DNA of 7,215 nucleotides from Chitinophagaceae bacterium. GTDB taxonomy: Bacteria; Bacteroidota; Bacteroidia; Chitinophagales; Chitinophagaceae. The number at the start of each line of letters is the position of its first letter. The stretch's first letter is position 1. The translations under genes were made by a program, and so were the position numbers. Of the stretch, positions 1-5,370 are shown piece by piece. Below the pieces are notes generated by a model. That model did no database searches. It had not been told where the DNA came from and was given only the letters and a program-made list of their open reading frames with translations. The stretch lies in the NCBI GenBank assembly GCA_947463755.1, contig CANHUK010000072.1:1-7215 (forward strand), read 5' to 3'.

Positions 1-399
1 ATCTTCCATCGCCGAATACAGGTACTCTTCCACCACAGTACTCAGCCGGTGTATCTCGTCGATGAACAAAACGTCGTGGGGTTGCAAACCCGTCAGGAGC
101 CCCGCCAGATCGGCAGGCTTTTCGATCACGGGACCGGAGGTCTCCCGGATCTGCACGCCCATCTCATTGGCGACGATGCGCGAAAGGGTTGTCTTGCCGA
201 GGCCGGGTGGTCCGTGGAAGAGAACATGGTCGAGCGCCTCCCCCCGCATGCGGGCCGCCCGGATGAACACCTTCAGATTTTCGATGATGGTCGGCTGGCC
301 GGCGAATTCCTCAATGGAACCCGGCCGGATCGTGTTCTCGAACTCCGCATCACCCCTGGGCTGGGCGTTTCGGTCCGGTTGCAGATTGGGGTTGGACAT
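1..399 (-). CDS. ruvB: RuvB Holliday junction branch-migration helicase, N-terminal part (cut by left edge)
   Basis: RuvB is the AAA+ hexameric motor that, with RuvA, drives branch migration of Holliday junctions during recombination and repair in the cytoplasm. Reading the minus strand from an ATG at 399 gives 133 codons that stay open to base 1. The visible part is the start of the AAA+ large domain: an N-terminal tail ([10 protein letters not shown]), the RuvB signature around residues 24-45 ([13 protein letters not shown], then ENLKVFI), Walker A GPPGLGKT at 63-70, the [18 protein letters not shown] segment at about 87-103, and Walker B LFIDEIH at 111-117 followed by [11 protein letters not shown]. 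Sensor regions, the small ATPase domain and the winged-helix DNA-binding domain lie outside the window. All catalytic residues in view are intact. There is no clear Shine-Dalgarno site; the start context is A+T-rich, as is usual in Bacteroidota. The upstream neighbour on the same strand is the M23-type peptidase gene, 73 bp away. Identification is very secure. Confidence 0.97.
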   Translation of the reverse strand, partial: MSNPNLQPDRNAQPRGDAEFENTIRPGSIEEFAGQPTIIENLKVFIRAARMRGEALDHVLFHGPPGLGKTTLSRIVANEMGVQIRETSGPVIEKPADLAGLLTGLQPHDVLFIDEIHRLSTVVEEYLYSAMED

Positions 400-472
400 A
401 ATGTAAAATTACGCAAGGGAGATGGATGCCGGGGAAGTTTTCGGAACGAAACCCATCACCTGGATGACCGCC

Positions 473-1204
473 TCACAGGCCGAATGGCTCGAATCCCAGC
501 AAGGGTGTGGGATCAGGACAATTCTTCAGGTAACGTTCCCGATCCGCACGACGACATACCCCCGGATAATCTCCGGTCATCCCCTCCATGTCTCGAATGG
601 CCTGGAAGTGCAGATGTGGCGGCCAGTACCCATTTTCCGATGGCGACCCCAGCCGGGCGATGGACTGACCCGCCCGAACCCTGTCGCCCGCCTTCCATTC
701 ACCTACGGATCGCGAGAGGTGCCCGTAGAGTGTATGAAAAACCTGATCATCGAGTTCATGCGACAGGATCAGCACGCCGCCATAATCACCCGCCTCCTCA
801 CGAATACCGACGCTATGCACTACCCCGCACAACGGGGCAAAGACCGGCGTACCGGCCGGAGCCCAGATATCGATGCCCAGGTGCAGACGTCGGGGCGCAC
901 CATCGCCATCGAAGACACGGCTGCGTGCATACATCTCACGGTCCTCAGCGTAACCGCCGATGCCGTAATCAGCGCCAGCCTCCCGCAGCATCCCCTCGAC
1001 CCACGCACTGAAACGACCAAGGTCCTCATAGACATCCGGCGTGAAGTCGGCACGCCGTCCGGACAGGTCCATTGCCAGGCAACGGGTAATCCCCTGCCGG
1101 TGTGGTAACACTGAATGAAATGACTCACGGTAACGCATAACCGAAATCATCAGATCGTCAGCGGGCGAGCTGTCAGGCAAAGACACGTGGGAGGCTTCCA
1201 TCAT
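473..1204 (-). CDS. LytM/M23-type zinc metallopeptidase domain protein without signal peptide
   Basis: This is a 243-residue protein with a complete LytM/M23 peptidase fold in its second half. The zinc-site motifs are visible: HLGID at 108-112 (HxxxD ligands), YGHLS at 160-164 and HLHF at 197-200 (HxH, with His199 the expected third ligand). Other family features are GTPVFAPLCGVV (118-129), GDYGGVLILSH (139-149) and the C-terminal NCPDPTPLL at 228-236. Known M23 enzymes cleave peptide cross-links of peptidoglycan. However, the N-terminus (MMEASHVSLPDSSPADD) is not a signal peptide and no membrane segment is seen, so a periplasmic murein role is not shown. The first hundred residues form a conserved-looking extension of unknown function. 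I recall similar M23 domains fused to aminotransferases, so another substrate is possible. Adjacent in-frame ATGs at 1204 and 1201 both lack a Shine-Dalgarno site; the outer one is used here. The gene is co-directional with ruvB and may share a transcript. Confidence 0.88.
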   Translation of the reverse strand: MMEASHVSLPDSSPADDLMISVMRYRESFHSVLPHRQGITRCLAMDLSGRRADFTPDVYEDLGRFSAWVEGMLREAGADYGIGGYAEDREMYARSRVFDGDGAPRRLHLGIDIWAPAGTPVFAPLCGVVHSVGIREEAGDYGGVLILSHELDDQVFHTLYGHLSRSVGEWKAGDRVRAGQSIARLGSPSENGYWPPHLHFQAIRDMEGMTGDYPGVCRRADRERYLKNCPDPTPLLGFEPFGL

Positions 1205-1253
1205 TGCAATTTCGGTAAATTCCGGTTGCAGGGGATATTCAGATAAGATTGAC

Positions 1254-1279
1254 AGAGACGCGATTCATCGCGTCTGGCC
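1254..1279 (+). repeat. Palindromic repeat, copy 1
   Basis: The core at 1256-1275 is a perfect 9-bp inverted repeat, AGACGCGAT-TC-ATCGCGTCT, with a two-base centre. The flanks are asymmetric (AG on the left, GGCC on the right), which gives the unit an orientation. Including the flanks, it matches copy 2 (1371-1396, opposite strand) at 24 of 26 positions. This is the form of a REP-type interspersed repeat; I recall similar GACGCGAT/ATCGCGTC palindromes scattered in other bacterial genomes. The copy number in this genome cannot be seen from the window. Confidence 0.85.
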
Positions 1280-1370
1280 ATTGAAAATTCCCGGAAAAAC
1301 CGGAATGTCCACCGAATATCATCGGCCCATCCTCACACATCCCAGCCGATCTTGCAAACGGCCCCGTCGC

Positions 1371-1396
1371 GGTCAGACGCGATAAATCGCGTCTCT
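1371..1396 (-). repeat. Palindromic repeat, copy 2 (inverted)
   Basis: The core at 1375-1394 is AGACGCGAT-AA-ATCGCGTCT, the same 9-bp arms as copy 1 with a different two-base centre. The asymmetric flanks are reversed (GGTC on the left, CT on the right), so this copy faces copy 1. The two mismatches to copy 1 lie in the palindrome centre and in the inner flank. Conservation of the arms with drift at the centre suggests that the secondary structure matters. Together the two copies bound a 143-bp unit, 1254-1396. Confidence 0.85.
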
Positions 1397-1546
1397 ACCA
1401 TAGCGGGTTGCGTAACCGGGCATGGCCCATTTAAATCCGCCTCGAAAAACGGGATACCTGCACCGGCTGTTGCGGGAATGTTAATTCACCGGTCCGGACC
1501 TCGTATCGGGTATCATGCGTGCCCGTCTATCTTATCTTTACTTTCC

Positions 1547-2554
1547 ATGATGACCACTATCCGCCTGCAGCCGGCGTTCCTGACCGGACTGCTCCTGTTC
1601 CTGGCCTGTTCCTTCCTGCAAGCACAACCGGTGACCGGTGTGTGGGAGGGAAGGATCCTGTTCCCGCAGGGTGCACTATCGAGGCCCTACGCTGTGGAAT
1701 TGAGGATAGAACGCATCGGCGACAGCCTGAAAGGTGTCTGCTACTATTACACAGGTGTCCGTGATCATGTAAAAGTGCCGGTCCGTGGGTATTTCAACCC
1801 CTACGACGGAACGGTCCGCTGGTGGCATGAGGATGGTTCGGCCGTTGACGCGCAGGGGCGACTGACAGATGCCCGCATCGGTGGGGCTGTACAGTTTGAA
1901 ACCGACTTCAATTGTCCGGGGGAGGGCATCATGCGACTGGACGGGAAAGGGGTGACCGGTACCACAGGCGACCGTGGACGTGATTTTGCCGTACATCTTC
2001 GGAAGACAGACGAGCCCTACATTCCGGAAGAACCCGAACAGGAAGAAGTAGTGGTTCGGACGCCGCCGAAGCCCGCCCCGCCCGTCAAGCCGACGCCTCA
2101 ACCCGCGCCGAAGCCCCCTGTGGATGTCGTCACAACCCGACCCGCACCCAAACCACAGCCGACACCCGCACCGGTGGGCATGGAGGCCCTCTTCCGGAAC
2201 CGGACCAAAACCTTCGTGGGAGAGATCCCCATAACCGGAGATTCGGTGATCCTGGATTTTTACGATAATGCTCAGATCGACGGAGACTCGATCTCGATCT
2301 TCCTCGATGGCAGAATGATCGCCACCCATGTGTTGCTGAAGGCGAAAGCCTACCCATTGAAGATCGCCGTCGCCGATCTGGGACCCGTTTCAGAACTCAC
2401 GATGGTTGCGGAGAACCTGGGAAGCATCCCGCCAAACACCTCCCTGATGATCGCATGGATAAATGGAGTCCGGCATGAGATGCGGCTTGAAAGCACCGAG
2501 CAGACCAGCGCCACTGTGCGCCTGAAAAAGGCGGATGCGGATCCCGGCCGATAA
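1547..2554 (+). CDS. Secreted two-domain envelope protein with C-terminal IPPNT module
   Basis: The function is not known. From the ATG at 1547 the product is 335 residues. It begins with a signal peptide (basic start, hydrophobic core at about 11-24, probable cleavage in FLQA-QPV after residue 26). A Cys at 21 in LFLAC makes a lipoprotein possible but less likely. Residues 30-152 form an apparently beta-rich domain: GVWEGRILFP, then YAVELRIERIGDSLKGVCYYYTG, ending in FAVHLRK. Such W-x-G starts are common in secreted Bacteroidota proteins. A Pro-rich linker spans about 172-210. Residues 222-327 match the module in the next gene: FYDNAQIDGDSISIFLDG, MVAENLGSIPPNTSLM (286-301) and LESTEQTSATVRL (314-326). 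The in-frame start at 1352 is rejected because it would put 65 residues ahead of the signal peptide and translate a palindromic repeat. The gene probably acts in the periplasm or outer envelope. Confidence 0.8.
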   Translation: MMTTIRLQPAFLTGLLLFLACSFLQAQPVTGVWEGRILFPQGALSRPYAVELRIERIGDSLKGVCYYYTGVRDHVKVPVRGYFNPYDGTVRWWHEDGSAVDAQGRLTDARIGGAVQFETDFNCPGEGIMRLDGKGVTGTTGDRGRDFAVHLRKTDEPYIPEEPEQEEVVVRTPPKPAPPVKPTPQPAPKPPVDVVTTRPAPKPQPTPAPVGMEALFRNRTKTFVGEIPITGDSVILDFYDNAQIDGDSISIFLDGRMIATHVLLKAKAYPLKIAVADLGPVSELTMVAENLGSIPPNTSLMIAWINGVRHEMRLESTEQTSATVRLKKADADPGR

Positions 2555-2594
2555 AATGGCGAAAGTCCACGTTTTGTTAGTGAAACGCCCTGCC

Positions 2595-2613
2595 ATGATC
2601 AGCCCCTGATCAT
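2595..2613. terminator. Perfect 8-bp hairpin, possible weak terminator or operator
   Basis: ATGATCAG, loop CCC, then CTGATCAT gives a perfect 8-bp stem starting 41 bases after the stop of the upstream gene. No T-run follows, so it is not a canonical rho-independent terminator. It could stabilise the 3' end of the transcript, attenuate read-through into the OmpA gene, or bind a dimeric regulator. Confidence 0.35.
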
Positions 2614-2668
2614 TGAATGACAGATATGTTACATCCCGGTCCGGGTGCTGAACGGGCCTGCACAGACC

Positions 2669-2699
2669 TTGCATTTTCCATAGGATTGATATTATTTTG
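2669..2699 (+). promoter_or_regulatory. Candidate Bacteroidota-type promoter for the OmpA gene
   Basis: TTG at 2669-2671 is followed by a 20-base spacer and TTATTTTG at 2692-2699. The latter matches the Bacteroidota -7 consensus TAnnTTTG at all but the second position, and the spacing to the -33 TTG is right. Transcription would begin near 2706, leaving a leader of roughly 85 bases before the ATG at 2792. The call comes from pattern matching only. Confidence 0.4.
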
Positions 2700-2791
2700 T
2701 GGATCAGACGGACCCACATCCAATAGCCGATTTCCCAAAATCACCCGGCCACGCAGGATTTCCGTACCCTGCCGCCCTTCAAACCTGTAAG

Positions 2792-4588
2792 ATGAGGTCG
2801 ATCAACACCCTGCTGCTGCTGTTCATTTCCATGTCCCTGAGTGCCCAGACCTGGCGAGCCAACCTTTATGCCGGATATGTCATGGGCGAAACGATTTTCT
2901 CCGCTACCGATCCCAAGACCGGCGCCACCAATCGTATCCATGGCGGGCTGCATCTGGCGACAGGCCTGGAATACAGAAAAAAGGAGAAACGGGGATATGA
3001 ACTCCTTTTCTTCAACCAGTCCACTGATGTTTCCAACTGGTATTATCAGGAGCGTGGTGAGGATAGGACCACCACCCTGAAGGCGCAGTTCAATCACCTC
3101 ATGTTCAGCGCTATGAACTATGCGAAGGGAAAAAAGGTGCAGCCCTTCGGTGGACTCATGGCCGGCGTGGGACTCATGAACCTGAAAAATCCAGACAACA
3201 ACGTAAGGCATTTCTCCCCGAAACCGGCATGGGGTCTGCGGGGGGGACTAAACATCTCCTCAAATAATAATCTCAAAGTAAGGGTCTATTCCAATCTGTT
3301 GTGGACCATGAAAGGAATAGGCGGAGATTTTGCATCCACCACTGCAGGTAATACCGTCACAACAGGTCGGCCAGCCACCATGATCCAACTTCAAACGGGG
3401 GCCTCCCTACATTACACTTTCGAAAAAAAGGCCAAAAAGCCTGCACCTGCCCCGAAAGTGAAACCGGTGAAGGAACCTAAACCCGAAAAGATAAAACCCG
3501 TCAAACAACCAAAGCCTGAGAAAGTAAATGAGGTGAAGGCTCCAAAACCGGAAAAGACAAAACCCATCAGAGAACCGAAGATCGAAAAGGCTCCGCGTGA
3601 AAAGCAGGACACATCCAGGCAGCGCGATCTCTTCTCCTGGATCCCGAAAGCAAAGTCTTCGGAAACCCCGACACCCGAATACAAACCGAAGCCGCTGAGC
3701 GATCCGGATGCCGCCTTCAACGAACGCAGGAAGGTGCTGGTGCAGCAACTCGACCTGCACACAGACAATCTGGAACTGAGGATCTTCGACAACGGCATCA
3801 TTGACGATGATACGATCGCCTTGTTCATCAACAAGGAAAAGATCAGGTCCTTCTACAAGCTGAAGTCTGAATCCCTCTCCCTGGACTATCTGGCTGAAAA
3901 TTTGCCCGATACCATTGACATCGTGATGGTGGCCCAGAATATGGGCTTTATCCCACCGAATACTGCCGTGATGGAGATGGTCATGAATGACAAGGTCTAT
4001 ACCCTCGGCCTGGAAAGTACGGACAGCACCAGCGCCATGGTTCGGATCATCAACCACCGTAAAAAAGTCAAACGTGCTGAAATGGCGGCAGTGGAACAAC
4101 GCCGGCGGACAGACAGCATTACCGTTATACGGAAAGACAGTCTGAACAGGGTCGTAAAGATCCGCGAAATGATGGACGAACAGGCCGTGGAGATCAGTAA
4201 GATCATGCCCGGGGCAGAGATGGTCAGGAACGAAATGGATATCAACCTGTTCTTCAGCAATGGTTTGATGTTCAAGAAAAACTCCTTCGAGATCAGCGAT
4301 CTGTACAAGAAGGATCTTACGAAGTTCAAGGAAGTGATCGACCGCTTTCCGGGGACAAAAATTACCATCGCCGGACATACGGACGACACTGGTACCGACG
4401 AGATCAACAATAAACTCTCATTGAAACGTGCCCAGGCGGTCTATGACCTGATGATTGGGATCGGCGTTCCCACAAAGCGGATGAGCGTGACCGGATATGG
4501 TGAATCCAGACCCCGTTTCCCGAATGACACAGAGGCCAACCGCCTTAAGAACCGCAGGGTAGAGATCATCATTACACCGGATCGTTGA
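2792..4588 (+). CDS. OmpA-family outer-membrane protein: beta-barrel, Lys-Pro linker, IPPNT module, OmpA domain
   Basis: The product has 598 residues and probably ties the outer membrane to peptidoglycan. Starting at ATG 2792 gives a clean signal peptide (MRSINTLLLLFISMSLSAQ, cleavage after about residue 18). Residues 20-210 look like a small outer-membrane beta-barrel with alternating aromatic strands, the last ending in SLHYTF. A Lys-Pro linker follows (about 212-305), including four 11-residue repeats at 224-267. Residues 310-421 are the module shared with the upstream gene (IFDNGIIDDDTIALFI, MVAQNMGFIPPNTAVM, LESTDSTSAMVRI). A charged, probably helical stretch covers 423-470. Residues 485-598 are an OmpA C-terminal domain: GHTDDTGT at 528-535, LSLKRA at 542-547, VTGYGES at 566-572 and NRRVEI at 587-592. 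Asp531 and Arg546 have the same spacing as the diaminopimelate-binding pair known from Acinetobacter OmpA. The gene has its own candidate promoter and a strong terminator. Confidence 0.9.
   Translation: MRSINTLLLLFISMSLSAQTWRANLYAGYVMGETIFSATDPKTGATNRIHGGLHLATGLEYRKKEKRGYELLFFNQSTDVSNWYYQERGEDRTTTLKAQFNHLMFSAMNYAKGKKVQPFGGLMAGVGLMNLKNPDNNVRHFSPKPAWGLRGGLNISSNNNLKVRVYSNLLWTMKGIGGDFASTTAGNTVTTGRPATMIQLQTGASLHYTFEKKAKKPAPAPKVKPVKEPKPEKIKPVKQPKPEKVNEVKAPKPEKTKPIREPKIEKAPREKQDTSRQRDLFSWIPKAKSSETPTPEYKPKPLSDPDAAFNERRKVLVQQLDLHTDNLELRIFDNGIIDDDTIALFINKEKIRSFYKLKSESLSLDYLAENLPDTIDIVMVAQNMGFIPPNTAVMEMVMNDKVYTLGLESTDSTSAMVRIINHRKKVKRAEMAAVEQRRRTDSITVIRKDSLNRVVKIREMMDEQAVEISKIMPGAEMVRNEMDINLFFSNGLMFKKNSFEISDLYKKDLTKFKEVIDRFPGTKITIAGHTDDTGTDEINNKLSLKRAQAVYDLMIGIGVPTKRMSVTGYGESRPRFPNDTEANRLKNRRVEIIITPDR
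3461..3592 (+). repeat. Four tandem 33-bp units encoding an 11-residue Lys-Pro repeat
   Basis: Residues 224-267 of the OmpA protein read as four units: KPVKEPKPEKI, KPVKQPKPEKV, NEVKAPKPEKT and KPIREPKIEKA. The DNA copies have diverged, but the reading frame and the Pro/Lys/Glu pattern are kept. This is a stiff, highly charged spacer of the kind that spans the periplasm or threads the cell wall. Length variation between strains would be expected. Confidence 0.85.
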
Positions 4589-4608
4589 TGTAAGATTCAA
4601 ACTTGTAC

Positions 4609-4647
4609 AAAATGGGCGATGGATAAACCATCGCCCATTTTTATTTG
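4609..4647 (+). terminator. Strong rho-independent terminator of the OmpA gene
   Basis: AAAATGGGCGATGG at 4609-4622 pairs perfectly with CCATCGCCCATTTT at 4628-4641 across the loop ATAAA, a 14-bp stem with a G+C core. It is followed by TATTTG and further T-rich sequence. It begins 20 bases after the OmpA stop codon and isolates that gene from the A+T-rich spacer. Confidence 0.92.
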
Positions 4648-4851
4648 TTTATACCGGTATTTTTATTCATTCCAATGGTAATATGGTGTTATTTTTTACG
4701 TTTTCAGGACGCTTGTATTATTCATCAGCCGGATACAACCTTTGAAAAAGGAATTTAATTTAGTCGTTGAAATGGATGATTTGAGTCAGAAAACGGATGA
4801 TTCGTCATAAAAAGATATGAACAGCGTGTCAAATCAAATGAAACAAGGATT

Positions 4852-4890
4852 ACTTCATATTTATTATATACTTTTGCAACTTCATATTTA
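4852..4890 (+). promoter_or_regulatory. Promoter with exact TAnnTTTG element inside a 12-bp direct repeat
   Basis: TACTTTTG at 4869-4876 matches the Bacteroidota -7 consensus TAnnTTTG exactly. It lies between two perfect copies of ACTTCATATTTA, at 4852-4863 and 4879-4890, offset by 27 bases. No good -33 TTG is present at the expected distance, which would fit a promoter that needs an activator or is tuned by a repressor bound at the repeats. Transcription would begin near 4883, inside the second copy, leaving a leader of about 60 bases before the ATG at 4946. Confidence 0.55.
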
Positions 4891-4898
4891 ACCGTTCC

Positions 4899-4925
4899 TT
4901 CACCCGTCGTGTACGGGAGGCTGAA
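4899..4925 (+). promoter_or_regulatory. Possible leader hairpin upstream of the YegP-like gene
   Basis: CCCGT at 4903-4907 pairs with ACGGG at 4913-4917 around a 5-base loop, and TTCA at 4899-4902 can extend the stem with TGAA at 4922-4925 across a bulge. The purine run GGGAGG (4915-4920) lies partly in the stem but is 25 bases from the ATG, too far to act as an ordinary ribosome binding site. The structure is short and its role is uncertain. Confidence 0.25.
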
Positions 4926-4945
4926 CAAAAAATCAATTTTCAGTT

Positions 4946-5287
4946 ATGATCAAATTCGTGATTGACAGAAACAAGAACGGAACTTTCGAGTACACGCTTG
5001 TCGAGTCCAACGGTGAAGTCATGCTGAGCGGACAGGGCTACGGCAGCAAGCAGGGCTGCAAGATCGGCATCTCTTCCGTTCAGAACAACGCTGCCTCTGA
5101 AGAACAATATGAACGCAAGAAGACCCGCAACGGGAAGATCTCCTTCAACCTGCTCTCCCACAATGGCCGGGTGATCGGCACCAGCTGTCAGTTTGCCAGC
5201 GAAGTGCTGATGGATAAGGCCATCAAGCTAATGATGAAGAAAGCACCCACCGCGAAGATCACCGATGTCACCCGCCAACAGGCATGA
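4946..5287 (+). CDS. YegP/DUF1508 (UPF0339) family protein, two repeats
   Basis: This is a 113-residue protein made of two DUF1508-type repeats, close to the length of E. coli YegP (110). Repeat 1 (about residues 2-48) shows the family pattern: KFVIDRNKNGTFEYTLVESNG, then a GY-x-SK-x-GC-x-x-GI-x-SV segment at 31-45 and NNA. Repeat 2 (about 54-107) keeps YERKKTRNGKISFNLLSHNG and the helix after it, but has lost the GY-SK-GC signature (CQFASEVLMDKAIKLMM). The family is widespread and small, and its biochemical role is not established; some members are linked to stress responses. There is no signal peptide, so it is presumably cytoplasmic. It is monocistronic here, with a distinctive promoter, a leader of roughly 60 bases, an A-rich start context in place of a Shine-Dalgarno site, and a terminator 20 bases after the stop. 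The family call is firm; the function is open. Confidence 0.9.
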   Translation: MIKFVIDRNKNGTFEYTLVESNGEVMLSGQGYGSKQGCKIGISSVQNNAASEEQYERKKTRNGKISFNLLSHNGRVIGTSCQFASEVLMDKAIKLMMKKAPTAKITDVTRQQA

Positions 5288-5307
5288 TGCCGGTTTCTTC
5301 TGACGAT

Positions 5308-5340
5308 AAAAGCCGCCCTGATGACAGGGCGGCTTTTTCA
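5308..5340. terminator. Bidirectional rho-independent terminator between convergent genes
   Basis: AAAAGCCGCCCTG at 5308-5320 pairs perfectly with CAGGGCGGCTTTT at 5325-5337 around the loop ATGA, followed by one more T. The A-run on the left side gives a T-run on the minus strand, so the same stem can stop transcription of the YegP-like gene from the left and of the CxCG-protein gene (stop at 5371) from the right. Confidence 0.93.
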
Positions 5341-5370
5341 TTTGGAAGATATCTTGTATTGATATACGAC

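Larger units (their letters stand above)
1205..1546. other. Divergent intergenic region with paired palindromic repeats
   Basis: This 342-bp spacer lies between the minus-strand peptidase gene and the plus-strand secreted-protein gene, so it should hold promoters for both. I see no convincing tRNA, small RNA or protein gene. It contains the two inverted repeat copies listed separately. It also holds an imperfect hairpin at 1287-1306 (ATTCCcGG, then CCGGAAT), a perfect 10-bp palindrome GGTCCGGACC at 1491-1500, and a near-direct repeat next to the peptidase start (AATTTCGGT and AATTCCGGT, 1208-1226). An open frame from 1352 runs in phase into the downstream gene, but it translates the palindromic repeat and is best read as non-coding. 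Confidence 0.7.
2555..2791. other. Intergenic spacer between the two secreted-protein genes
   Basis: This 237-bp spacer holds a perfect hairpin at 2595-2613 and a candidate promoter at 2669-2699, both listed separately. A weaker inverted pair, CGTTT at 2570-2574 with AAACG at 2583-2587, lies just after the upstream stop codon. A GTG at 2699 opens a frame in phase with the OmpA gene, but it would place 31 polar residues ahead of a clear signal peptide, so the spacer is taken as non-coding. Confidence 0.6.
4589..4945. other. A+T-rich regulatory spacer upstream of the YegP-like gene
   Basis: This 357-bp region is much richer in A+T than the flanking genes; my hand count over 4681-4860 gives about one third G+C. 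It starts with the OmpA terminator and ends with the promoter and leader of the YegP-like gene. It also holds a near-direct repeat, GGATGATTTGAGTCA at 4774-4788 and GGATGATTCGTCA at 4795-4807, lying some 60-95 bases upstream of the -7 element. A 24-codon open frame at 4817-4891 is probably chance. No tRNA or recognisable small RNA was seen. Confidence 0.65.

Noticed and set aside
404..411. TAATTTTA (minus strand) just before ruvB, and similarly TATCTTTA at 1533-1540 before the secreted-protein gene, as promoters of leaderless transcripts
   Set aside because: Each matches TAnnTTTG at 7 of 8 positions, but neither has a -33 TTG. Both sit within a few bases of the start codon, where A+T-rich sequence is expected in Bacteroidota for translation alone.
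49..1108. Long plus-strand open frames opposite ruvB and the M23-type peptidase
   Set aside because: These are antisense shadows of clearly recognisable minus-strand genes in G+C-rich DNA; the translations are rich in Pro/Arg/His and show no domain.
1254..1396. CRISPR-like or transposon-end interpretation of the paired repeats
   Set aside because: There are only two copies, in inverted rather than direct orientation, with no further spacers, so this is not a CRISPR array. No clear target-site duplication flanks the unit (ends GATTGAC and ACCATAG), so a recent transposon insertion is not shown.
1352..1546. N-terminal extension of the 335-residue secreted protein from an ATG at 1352
   Set aside because: It would add 65 residues ahead of a good signal peptide and would translate palindromic repeat copy 2 (as RSDAINRVST). 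This is a typical artefact of over-extended gene calls.
2699..2791. GTG start for the OmpA gene at 2699
   Set aside because: It places 31 polar residues before the signal peptide and overlaps the candidate -7 promoter element; the ATG at 2792 is preferred.
3407..4410. Minus-strand open frames of 323, 140 and 137 residues opposite the OmpA gene
   Set aside because: The plus strand here encodes an intact signal-bearing OmpA protein. The antisense frames mirror its Lys-Pro linker as Phe/Gly/Leu-rich low-complexity sequence and have no independent support.
4817..4891. 24-codon open frame (MNSVSNQMKQG start, hydrophobic end) in the A+T-rich spacer
   Set aside because: It is short, has no ribosome binding site, and covers the direct repeats and the -7 element. 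Its start lies upstream of the predicted transcription start, so it is probably chance.
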